A DNA stretch of 5,403 nucleotides from Erysipelotrichia bacterium (GTDB lineage: Bacteria > Bacillota_I > Bacilli_A > Erysipelotrichales > Erysipelotrichaceae), in NCBI GenBank assembly GCA_009929095.1, contig SABF01000122.1, forward strand, positions 1 through 5,403, written 5' to 3'. The notes under the pieces were generated by a model. That model made no database searches, was not told the origin of the DNA, and worked only from the letters and a program-made list of their open reading frames with translations. A program made the position numbers and the translations under genes. The stretch's first letter is position 1; every line of letters starts with the position of its first letter. Below are positions 1-4,975 of this stretch, piece after piece.

Positions 1-85
1 GGTACATACGGATGGGGAAGTACACTGCCGTTCCAATCATGTGAGTCTCAGGATTCTGCCGGAACAGCTTCAGCTTTTAATGTGA
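1..85 (+). CDS. Partial: C-terminal end of probable diacylglycerol/lipid kinase (YegS/BmrU/DagK family)
   Basis: Only the last 27 codons are present; the first complete codon is at base 2 and the TGA stop is at 83-85. The visible residues run VHTDGEV near the start and then RILPEQLQLL just before the end. An 'x-DGE' turn followed by a short strand and a 'v-l-P-x-x-L-x-x-L' ending is the typical C-terminus of the soluble diacylglycerol kinase/lipid kinase family, in which the DGE acidic residue belongs to the conserved C-terminal beta-sandwich domain. Such enzymes phosphorylate diacylglycerol at the inner membrane face, recycling it into phospholipid synthesis. The gene lies 53 bp upstream of ppk1 on the same strand with no terminator between them, so co-transcription is plausible. 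The assignment rests on a short fragment. Frame 1 is also open to a TGA at 88-90 but gives a composition without a recognisable pattern. Confidence 0.6.
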   Translation, partial: VHTDGEVHCRSNHVSLRILPEQLQLLM

Positions 86-105
86 TCTGAAAATATTTGA
101 GATCA
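83..105. repeat. Dyad TGATCT-N11-AGATCA upstream of ppk1
   Basis: TGATCT at 83-88 and AGATCA at 100-105 are perfect inverted 6-bp arms separated by 11 bases. An internal palindrome, AAATATTT (91-98), lies almost at the same centre. The left arm overlaps the stop codon of the upstream kinase fragment. It has no T-run directly after it, so it does not look like an intrinsic terminator. The location between the stop and the ppk1 ribosome binding site suits a protein-binding operator or a weak mRNA hairpin. Function is inferred from position only. Confidence 0.3.
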
Positions 106-125
106 TTTATAACATGCATAGCAGC

Positions 126-132
126 AAAGGAG
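126..132 (+). promoter_or_regulatory. Ribosome binding site of ppk1 (decides start at 139)
   Basis: AAAGGAG at 126-132 lies 6 bases before ATG 139. This is a strong Shine-Dalgarno match at good spacing. It favours ATG 139 over the in-frame TTG at 97, which has no such site. Confidence 0.85.
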
Positions 133-138
133 TACATC

Positions 139-2352
139 ATGGGTAAATATCTATATGAGGATGGTTACACACAGAATCGTGAATTGTCGTGGCTCCGCTT
201 CAACAGCAGAGTTCTCGATGAGGCGAAAGATTCATCAGTCCCGCTTCTGGAGCGCTTGAAGTTTATTGCAATACACATGTCAAATTTGGATGAATTCTTT
301 GCGGTTCGATGCGGCAGTCTGTTTGAAATGCGAAAGATGAATCCCAAGAATATCGATGCAAAGTCAGGATATACTGCAAAAGAACAGCTGGATCTGATCT
401 ATCGTGAGGCTCGCAGACAGTATGAACGACGCACGCATATTTATTGCACTATTCGAAATGATCTGGCTGCGGCCGGTGTTCAGGATCTTAGAATATCAGA
501 CTGCACGAAAGAGGAACAAAAATACCTGAAGCGTTATTTTCAAGCAGTGATTGCGCCCATAATAAATGCCGGAATTGTAGATTCGCGGCATCCGATGCCG
601 ATGCTGAAACCGGGATCTGTTTATGCGGCATGCCTGCTGAAGCACAAGAACCTGGAAGCGTTTGCCTTTGCCCGTATTCCGCAGAATATATCTGATGTGA
701 TCGGACTGCCATCAACGGCAGATGGATTCCGATTTGTGCATACGGAAGATGTAGTTCTGGAGTATCTGCCGACACTGTTCAAAGGTGATACCGTGGGCGA
801 ATGGCTGAAATTCTATATTACCCGAAGTGCAGATGTTGATGCGGATGATGAGATGTTTGATGATACGAAGGACTATCGGGAGAAGATGCTCAAAGTACTC
901 AAGGAACGCCGACACATGGAAGTGCTTCGTCTTGATGTTTCGAAAAAGCCAAGTGCCCGTATGTATCGTTTCCTGGCAGACACTATGAATCTTGATTCCA
1001 GTGAATTGTTTGAAACCTTTCTGCCGATGTCCATGAAATATGCATTCAGCATCAGCGGAATGCTGAACAATGCCCAAAAACATGAACTGACCTATCCTCC
1101 GTATATACCGAAACTGACTCCGGCATTGAATTACAGTGAGTCACTGTTTGATCAGATCATGAAGAAAGATGTGCTTCTTTCTTATCCGTATGATTCCATG
1201 GATCCATTTCTCTTTCTGATTCGCCAGGCAGCCAGTGATCCAGATGTCACAGCAATCAAGATAACAATCTATCGTATGGCCAGGAAATCTCATCTGGTTG
1301 ATTATCTGTCGCAGGCAGCTGAAAACGGCAAGGATGTCGACGTGCTGATAGAGCTGAAGGCAAGATTTGATGAACAGAATAACATTGACTACTCGGAACG
1401 ACTGGAAGATGCAGGATGTACAGTCATGTATGGGTTTGAAGACTACAAGGTTCATTCCAAAATCTGTCTGATCACCCGTATGCACGGTAAAAAACCGCAG
1501 CATGCTGCGCTGATCGCTACTGGAAACTTTAATGAAAATACGGCAAGACAGTATACCGATCTGGCATACATGACTGCCAGACCAAGCATTGTCAGAGATG
1601 CCGCTGCATTTTTCAGAAATATGATGTTCGGACATCTGGATGGAACCTATCGTTCTCTGCTGGTTGCACCGGTATCACTAAAACCGCGGCTGCTCGAACT
1701 GATGAAGCGGGAACAGGCAAAAGGGGCAAAGGGAAGAATTGTAATCAAGATTAATTCTATTACTGATGAGGATCTGATACGTGCGCTTCAAGAAGCGAGC
1801 CGGGCAGGAACTAGGATCGATCTGATCGTACGCGGCATCTGCTGCATCCTGCCGGAAGTCAGTGATAAGACCGAGCACATACATGTTCGTTCGATTGTCG
1901 GCAGATATCTGGAACATTCTCGAATTTATCTGTTCGGTACCGGAAGTCAGGAGCGGATGTATATTTCCTCCGCAGATTTCATGACCCGCAATACGGAACG
2001 AAGAGTGGAGATCGCTGTGCCGATTCTAGATCCATCTATCAGGGATGATATCAATGCCTATCTGGGCTGCTATTTCAAAGATAATGTTAAGGCCAGAATA
2101 ATGAAATCAAATGGACATTACGCCAGAATAGATGATGGCAGAACGCCATTTTCTGCTCAGGATGCTCTGATGCGTACAGCAAGAAGCAGCAGCGAACAGA
2201 TTCCGCATCCTCAGCGACGCCGGTCCATTTCAGCATTCAAAACGGTTTATCCTAAGAAAACCGAACCTGCCAGACAGGATGAAACAAGTAAACAGAGCAG
2301 ACAGAACAAACCAGGTAAATCAATTAAACAGGCAGGAAAGACCGCACAATGA
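139..2352 (+). CDS. ppk1: Polyphosphate kinase 1 (polyP synthase)
   Basis: PPK1 reversibly transfers the ATP gamma-phosphate to a growing inorganic polyphosphate chain, usually at the inner membrane. The product is 737 aa, slightly longer than the usual 690-700. The N domain begins with the signature NRELSWL (13-19), PLLERLKF (35-42) and NLDEFF (49-54); N49 corresponds to the ATP-contacting Asn of the family. A head domain follows (about 120-310), then two phospholipase D-like catalytic domains (about 335-650). Catalytic residues are visible: H439 in KVHSK is the phosphorylated histidine (E. coli H435) and H593 in LEHSRIY is the second conserved histidine. R379 in IYRMA and R409 in KARFDEQNN match the conserved Mg/phosphate-site arginines. 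After about residue 690 comes a basic, Gln/Lys-rich, probably disordered tail. No frameshift or missing motif is seen. The gene may be co-transcribed with the lipid kinase upstream and ends at its own terminator. The family assignment is firm. Confidence 0.97.
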   Translation: MGKYLYEDGYTQNRELSWLRFNSRVLDEAKDSSVPLLERLKFIAIHMSNLDEFFAVRCGSLFEMRKMNPKNIDAKSGYTAKEQLDLIYREARRQYERRTHIYCTIRNDLAAAGVQDLRISDCTKEEQKYLKRYFQAVIAPIINAGIVDSRHPMPMLKPGSVYAACLLKHKNLEAFAFARIPQNISDVIGLPSTADGFRFVHTEDVVLEYLPTLFKGDTVGEWLKFYITRSADVDADDEMFDDTKDYREKMLKVLKERRHMEVLRLDVSKKPSARMYRFLADTMNLDSSELFETFLPMSMKYAFSISGMLNNAQKHELTYPPYIPKLTPALNYSESLFDQIMKKDVLLSYPYDSMDPFLFLIRQAASDPDVTAIKITIYRMARKSHLVDYLSQAAENGKDVDVLIELKARFDEQNNIDYSERLEDAGCTVMYGFEDYKVHSKICLITRMHGKKPQHAALIATGNFNENTARQYTDLAYMTARPSIVRDAAAFFRNMMFGHLDGTYRSLLVAPVSLKPRLLELMKREQAKGAKGRIVIKINSITDEDLIRALQEASRAGTRIDLIVRGICCILPEVSDKTEHIHVRSIVGRYLEHSRIYLFGTGSQERMYISSADFMTRNTERRVEIAVPILDPSIRDDINAYLGCYFKDNVKARIMKSNGHYARIDDGRTPFSAQDALMRTARSSSEQIPHPQRRRSISAFKTVYPKKTEPARQDETSKQSRQNKPGKSIKQAGKTAQ

Positions 2353-2360
2353 TTCAGATA

Positions 2361-2389
2361 AACACTCTGTGAATATACAGAGTGTTTTT
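2361..2389 (+). terminator. Intrinsic terminator of ppk1
   Basis: A perfect 10-bp stem, AACACTCTGT (2361-2370) pairing with ACAGAGTGTT (2377-2386), has the 6-base loop GAATAT and runs into a T tract (2385-2389). It starts 8 bases after the ppk1 stop. Read on the minus strand it lacks a T-run after the stem, so it should act mainly on plus-strand transcripts. Confidence 0.88.
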
Positions 2390-2400
2390 CCTGATTACAC

Positions 2401-2427
2401 AAGAAAAAGCCATCTTTTCAGACGGCT
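2401..2427 (-). terminator. Intrinsic terminator of ppk2 (minus strand)
   Basis: Read on the minus strand, AGCCGTC (2427-2421), loop TGAAAA and GATGGCT (2414-2408) form a 7-bp stem with one G-U pair, followed by TTTTTCTT (2408-2401). The G-U pair becomes an A-C mismatch when read on the plus strand, and the T-run exists only on the minus strand, so the direction is clear. It begins 8 bases after the ppk2 stop. Confidence 0.82.
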
Positions 2428-2435
2428 CTATTCTG

Positions 2436-3335
2436 CTATTTCTTTCCGCTTTTCTTCTTTGCGTCAGGCTGAATGCCAAGTTCTTTATCAAGTTCTTCTT
2501 TATATCCCTGAAATACTTCAAGACGTTTCTTAGTAACTGTTGGATATTGTGGATTCATTTCTTTCAGCGTATCAAGAATAATTTCACTGACGATATAGCG
2601 CATGTACCATTTATGGTCAGCCGGTACGACAAACCATGGTGCATTCTTTGTGGAAGTGTGATTAATAGCTTCTTCAAATGCAATCTGATAATCATCCCAG
2701 TACTTGCGTTCCTCATAGTCTGATTCAGAAAATTTCCAGTTCTTTTCCGGTTCTTCGATTCTGGAAAGAAACCGTTTTGCCTGTTCTTTCTTTGATACAT
2801 TCAGAAAGATTTTTACTGTTCGAACATTGTTGTGCCAGAGATAAGATTCATAGTTGCAGATATCCTGATATCTGGTGCTGATGATTTTATCTGTATTGAT
2901 TCGATCGGCATTGGCCTGAACGTTCCAGAGTTTCCTAACTTTATAGACTAAGACTTCTTCATAATGGGAACGGTTAAAAATGGCAATTTCTCCTTTGGCA
3001 GGCACATTCTGTTCAATGCGCCATAGATAATCATGAGCAGTTTCTGCAGAGGAAGGTGCTTTGAAGGCGGTCTCCTTGACTCCATGCGGGGAAAGACAGG
3101 ACAGTACAGCTCTTATCGTGCCATCTTTTCCTGCAGCATCCATTGCCTGAAACAGGAAGATAACGCCTTCACGCTTGTCGGCATAAAGTCTGTCCTGAAG
3201 TTCATCAATGAGCTTGTTATTCTGCTCCATTTTTTCTTTGGCTTCTTTACGGTTTTTAACAAGATCAGTATCATCCGTTGAAGAATGAGAAATCGAAAAC
3301 TTTCGGATGCCGTCATAACGATAATGATCAAACAT
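2436..3335 (-). CDS. ppk2: PPK2-family polyphosphate:nucleotide phosphotransferase, class III-like
   Basis: PPK2 enzymes are P-loop kinases that use polyphosphate as phosphate donor for nucleotides; class III members convert both AMP and ADP, ending in ATP. From ATG 3335 the product is 299 aa, a normal size. Visible motifs are the Walker A AMDAAGKDGT (64-73, K70), the strand-loop IFNRSHYEEVL (119-129) holding the Walker B-type region, the lid RIEEPEKNWKF (192-202) with YEERKYWDDY (207-216), and TSTKNAPW (227-234) followed by PADHKWY (238-244). The N-terminus YRYDG, then DDT about 15 residues later, and QAMDAAGKDGTIR match the class III pattern as I recall it from the Meiothermus enzyme; class is inferred, family is firm. 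The start is uncertain: ATG 3335 has AGGAAAG 13 bases upstream, which is long. A TTG at 3389 adds 18 unconserved residues and overlaps the likely promoter. The tail is lysine-rich (KKKSGKK). The gene faces ppk1. Confidence 0.94.
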   Translation of the reverse strand: MFDHYRYDGIRKFSISHSSTDDTDLVKNRKEAKEKMEQNNKLIDELQDRLYADKREGVIFLFQAMDAAGKDGTIRAVLSCLSPHGVKETAFKAPSSAETAHDYLWRIEQNVPAKGEIAIFNRSHYEEVLVYKVRKLWNVQANADRINTDKIISTRYQDICNYESYLWHNNVRTVKIFLNVSKKEQAKRFLSRIEEPEKNWKFSESDYEERKYWDDYQIAFEEAINHTSTKNAPWFVVPADHKWYMRYIVSEIILDTLKEMNPQYPTVTKKRLEVFQGYKEELDKELGIQPDAKKKSGKK

Positions 3336-3371
3336 AGTATCGGTCTCGCTTTCCTGGTAATTGCTGATGAT

Positions 3372-3380
3372 ATAATAGCA
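3372..3380 (-). promoter_or_regulatory. Candidate extended -10 promoter of ppk2
   Basis: Read on the minus strand, TGCTATTAT (3380-3372) matches the extended -10 consensus TGnTATAAT at all but one base. The best -35 (AGTACA, 18-bp spacing) is only 3/6, which is common for extended -10 promoters. The predicted RNA start is near 3365, giving a leader of about 30 bases before ATG 3335. If it is used, the TTG at 3389 cannot be the start, because it lies upstream of the RNA start. Confidence 0.5.
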
Positions 3381-3414
3381 TTTCTCCAAAAGAGATGTAC
3401 TGAGAATCTACTGA

Positions 3415-4254
3415 TCAGAGAAAGTTTTCTTCAATGAAAACTCCTACGCCATCTTCATTATTGGAAAGGGCAATATCAGTTGCTATTTTTTTAGTATTTT
3501 CCATGGCATTTGCCATGACGATTCTGGTTCCGCATTCCATCAGCATTGAGATATCATTTTCGCCATCTCCAAAGCCTGCTGCCTGTTCTTTGGTAAGATG
3601 CTCTTTTTCAAGAATCTTCTTCAGTGCGGCTCCCTTAGTGACACCGCGGCACATGACCTCAAGCCAGTTTGAATTCACAAATACGGAATCCAGATTCTCC
3701 GGAAGATTTTCCCTGATCTGCATCAAAGATTTTGTACTGCCGGCAAAACAGGCCTTCGGAATATGACAAAATGGGATTTCCTCCGGTCGTGTGATAATCT
3801 TTGTTTGATTCGGATGATAGCCGACAATACGCCAGCGCAGCCAGGAAATCCAGGTATAGAGTTTTCCCCAGAAAGCGTATTTTCTGGCGCAGATGGCGAC
3901 ATGGGATCCGTTAGAATATAATTCCATCGCAGCCATATGCTGTATGACAATATCATACAGTCTGTATAGATCCTTCTGATCCAGTTCGGGCATGTATTCA
4001 TGAGAATTATCATGACTGCAGTAGATATTCTGGCCATTCATACAGCAGGCGTAGTCATAGAGATCTTTAGAAATGCGGGTTTCTATTGAATCCATTCCTC
4101 GTCCGCTGTTTAGGACAACAATGATGCCTTTGGCACGTGCTTTTGCAAGTGCACTGCGATTGCGTTCTGAGATTTCTGACCTCCGATTGAACAGAGTACC
4201 GTCAAGATCACAGGAAATCAGACGTATTTTTGATTTATTTTCATATTTGTTCAT
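3415..4254 (-). CDS. HAD-superfamily hydrolase, Cof-type phosphatase
   Basis: This is a predicted cytoplasmic Mg-dependent phosphatase of the HAD IIB (Cof) group, which usually acts on sugar phosphates, FMN/PLP-like cofactors or other phosphometabolites; the substrate cannot be told from sequence. From ATG 4254 the protein is 279 aa, typical for the group. All four HAD motifs are present: motif I DLDGT (16-20, nucleophile D16, acid/base D18), motif II LNSGR (48-52, S50), motif III K207 in GVTKGAAL, and motif IV GFGDGENDISM (227-237, D229 and D233). The cap domain lies between about 85 and 190 and has a Trp-rich stretch with W129, W135, W138 and W141. The ORF is open upstream to 4356, but that would run through the divergent promoters and over the start of the next gene, and the extra residues look non-coding. 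No Shine-Dalgarno precedes ATG 4254; see the leaderless promoter. ppk2 follows 79 bp downstream on the same strand. Confidence 0.9.
   Translation of the reverse strand: MNKYENKSKIRLISCDLDGTLFNRRSEISERNRSALAKARAKGIIVVLNSGRGMDSIETRISKDLYDYACCMNGQNIYCSHDNSHEYMPELDQKDLYRLYDIVIQHMAAMELYSNGSHVAICARKYAFWGKLYTWISWLRWRIVGYHPNQTKIITRPEEIPFCHIPKACFAGSTKSLMQIRENLPENLDSVFVNSNWLEVMCRGVTKGAALKKILEKEHLTKEQAAGFGDGENDISMLMECGTRIVMANAMENTKKIATDIALSNNEDGVGVFIEENFL
3421..3444 (-). terminator. Weak hairpin at the 3' end of the HAD gene (possible attenuating terminator)
   Basis: AGTTTTC (3423-3429) and GAAAACT (3436-3442) are perfect 7-bp inverted repeats around a 6-base loop; two outer G-U pairs can be added on the minus strand. 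The structure lies in the last codons of the HAD gene and the sequence after it on the minus strand is only moderately T-rich (TTTCTCT, partly in the stem). The stem is A/T-rich and the position is inside the CDS, so it may be chance or cause only partial termination before ppk2. Confidence 0.2.
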
Positions 4255-4260
4255 CTGTTC

Positions 4261-4289
4261 ATTGTAGAAGGGAAAAGTTTTCTGTACAA
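4261..4289 (-). promoter_or_regulatory. Candidate promoter of HAD gene, placed for a leaderless mRNA
   Basis: Read on the minus strand, a -35 TTGTAC (4289-4284; only the TTG matches consensus) and a -10 TACAAT (4266-4261; 5/6) are separated by exactly 17 bp. Six bases (GAACAG) then lead to the A of ATG 4254, which is the standard distance from a -10 to the +1. The transcript would begin at or next to the start codon, which agrees with the absence of a Shine-Dalgarno sequence. Confidence 0.5.
4262..4289. repeat. Dyad in the divergent promoter region (possible shared operator)
   Basis: TTGTA at 4262-4266 is mirrored by TACAA at 4285-4289, and inside them lies the palindrome GAAAAGTTTTC (4272-4282). 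The centres differ by about 1.5 bases, so it is nested but not one perfect palindrome. It covers the -35 parts of both divergent promoters, where a repressor or activator could affect both genes. Binding is inferred only from position and symmetry. Confidence 0.3.
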
Positions 4290-4306
4290 GTCCGCAATGA
4301 TATAAT
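4278..4306 (+). promoter_or_regulatory. Extended -10 promoter of the LUD-protein gene
   Basis: TGATATAAT at 4298-4306 is a perfect extended -10 (TGn plus TATAAT). At 17-bp spacing the -35 is TTTTCT (4278-4283), which is weak but tolerable for an extended -10. The predicted RNA start is near 4313, giving a leader of about 20 bases that contains the ribosome binding site. This promoter overlaps the divergent HAD promoter by about 12 bp. Confidence 0.7.
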
Positions 4307-4318
4307 TGAACCAGAATG

Positions 4319-4326
4319 AAAAGGAG
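4319..4326 (+). promoter_or_regulatory. Ribosome binding site of LUD gene (favours start at 4335)
   Basis: AAAAGGAG at 4319-4326 is only 2 bases from ATG 4329 but 8 bases from the in-frame ATG 4335. The latter spacing is normal, so 4335 is the better start, although the two products differ by only two residues. Confidence 0.7.
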
Positions 4327-4334
4327 ATATGGCA

Positions 4335-4967
4335 ATGGATGGCAATATCGCTTCAATCAGGCGAAGTCAGGCTGAGGTTGCAATCAAGCGACTGAAGGAT
4401 CATCAATTTGATGCGTCCTATTATGAAACGAAGGAAGAAGCATTGCAGTTTCTGAAAGAAACGATCGCAAAGAATGCGACAATCGGTGTCGGCGGATCTG
4501 TAACACTGGAAGAGATGGGGATTATTGCATGGCTGACCGGAAACTCTGATTATCAGTTTCTGGATCGTTATCATACAGATGATCGCGAGAAAATATTTCA
4601 TGATTCTCTGAATGCAGATGTATTTTTGATGAGTTCCAATGCGGTGACACTGGATGGCTGTCTGTACAATGTAGATGGGACCGGCAATCGAATTGCAGCA
4701 CTGATCTATGGACCGGCTAAGGTTTATGTGATTGCAGGAACAAATAAACTGACTGCGAATCTAGAAGAAGCTGAACAGCGAGTGCGGATGATTGCGGCTC
4801 CGGCAAATTGTGTCAGACTGAATAAGGATAATCCCTGTACTGTGACTGGAACATGCATGAACTGCAGCCGTCCCGGAACAATATGCAGTCAGTATCTTGT
4901 AAGCCGCCGGAGCGGACGCCCCGGAAGGATACATGTAATATTGATCAATGAGAATCTGGGCTACTAG
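4335..4967 (+). CDS. LUD-domain protein (LutC/YkgG-like, DUF162), stand-alone with Cys cluster
   Basis: The 210-aa product is a complete single LUD domain, the fold shared by LutC and part of LutB in the lactate-oxidising LutABC complex. Visible family features are GVGGSVTLEEMGI (51-63), a central NAVTLDGCLYNVDGTGNR (102-119), IYGPAKVYVIAGTNK (124-138) and the ending VILINENLGY. Near the C-terminus four cysteines are spaced C168-x5-C174-x2-C177-x6-C184, suggesting a metal or Fe-S site; this arrangement is known to me from the stand-alone LUD proteins of anaerobic Bacillota. Neither lutA nor lutB is seen in this window, so a role in lactate oxidation is doubtful and the biochemical function is effectively unknown. 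The protein lacks a signal peptide or membrane segment and is probably cytoplasmic. It has its own extended -10 promoter and is followed after 8 bp by a membrane-protein gene, so the two are likely co-expressed. Confidence 0.88.
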   Translation: MDGNIASIRRSQAEVAIKRLKDHQFDASYYETKEEALQFLKETIAKNATIGVGGSVTLEEMGIIAWLTGNSDYQFLDRYHTDDREKIFHDSLNADVFLMSSNAVTLDGCLYNVDGTGNRIAALIYGPAKVYVIAGTNKLTANLEEAEQRVRMIAAPANCVRLNKDNPCTVTGTCMNCSRPGTICSQYLVSRRSGRPGRIHVILINENLGY

Positions 4968-4971
4968 GAGG
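4966..4971 (+). promoter_or_regulatory. Ribosome binding site of the downstream membrane-protein gene, overlapping the LUD stop
   Basis: AGGAGG at 4966-4971 uses the last two bases of the LUD stop codon (TAG 4965-4967) and sits 4 bases before ATG 4976. The overlap of stop and Shine-Dalgarno sequence suggests translational coupling. Confidence 0.8.
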
Positions 4972-4975
4972 AAGA

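Noticed and set aside
108..113. TATAAC as a -10 for ppk1
   Set aside because: It is a 5/6 match, but no acceptable -35 lies 16-18 bp upstream, and TTGAGA (97-102) is at the wrong distance. It is too weak to list as a promoter.
97..138. In-frame TTG start at 97 for ppk1, adding 14 residues
   Set aside because: It has no ribosome binding site and no PPK1-like sequence, while ATG 139 has AAAGGAG at 6-base spacing and begins just before the family's conserved N-terminus.
712..1083. 123-aa open frame on the minus strand inside ppk1
   Set aside because: It is fully antisense to conserved ppk1 coding sequence and shows no domain pattern.
1141..1635. 164-aa open frame on the minus strand inside ppk1
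   Set aside because: It is an antisense shadow of the conserved catalytic region of ppk1; its translation is Cys/Ile/His-rich with no recognisable domain and no ribosome binding site was evident.
2382..2723. 113-aa hydrophobic-looking frame on the plus strand
   Set aside because: It begins inside the ppk1 terminator region and runs antisense to the conserved lid region of ppk2; its Phe/Leu richness comes from the Lys/Glu-rich codons of ppk2 on the other strand.
3368..3376. Plus-strand TGATATAAT, a perfect extended -10 that would drive RNA antisense to the HAD 3' end
   Set aside because: It largely overlaps the minus-strand ppk2 -10 and is partly a product of the same A/T symmetry; the -35 is poor and no plus-strand gene follows. 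It could be a real antisense promoter but has no support beyond the motif.
3434..3766. 110-aa plus-strand frame inside the HAD gene
   Set aside because: It is antisense to the HAD motif III/IV region and reads as a shadow.
4255..4356. HAD reading frame extended to 4356
   Set aside because: The extension crosses both divergent promoters and overlaps the start of the LUD gene, and its residues do not resemble the family. The DLDGT motif at residue 16 fits ATG 4254.
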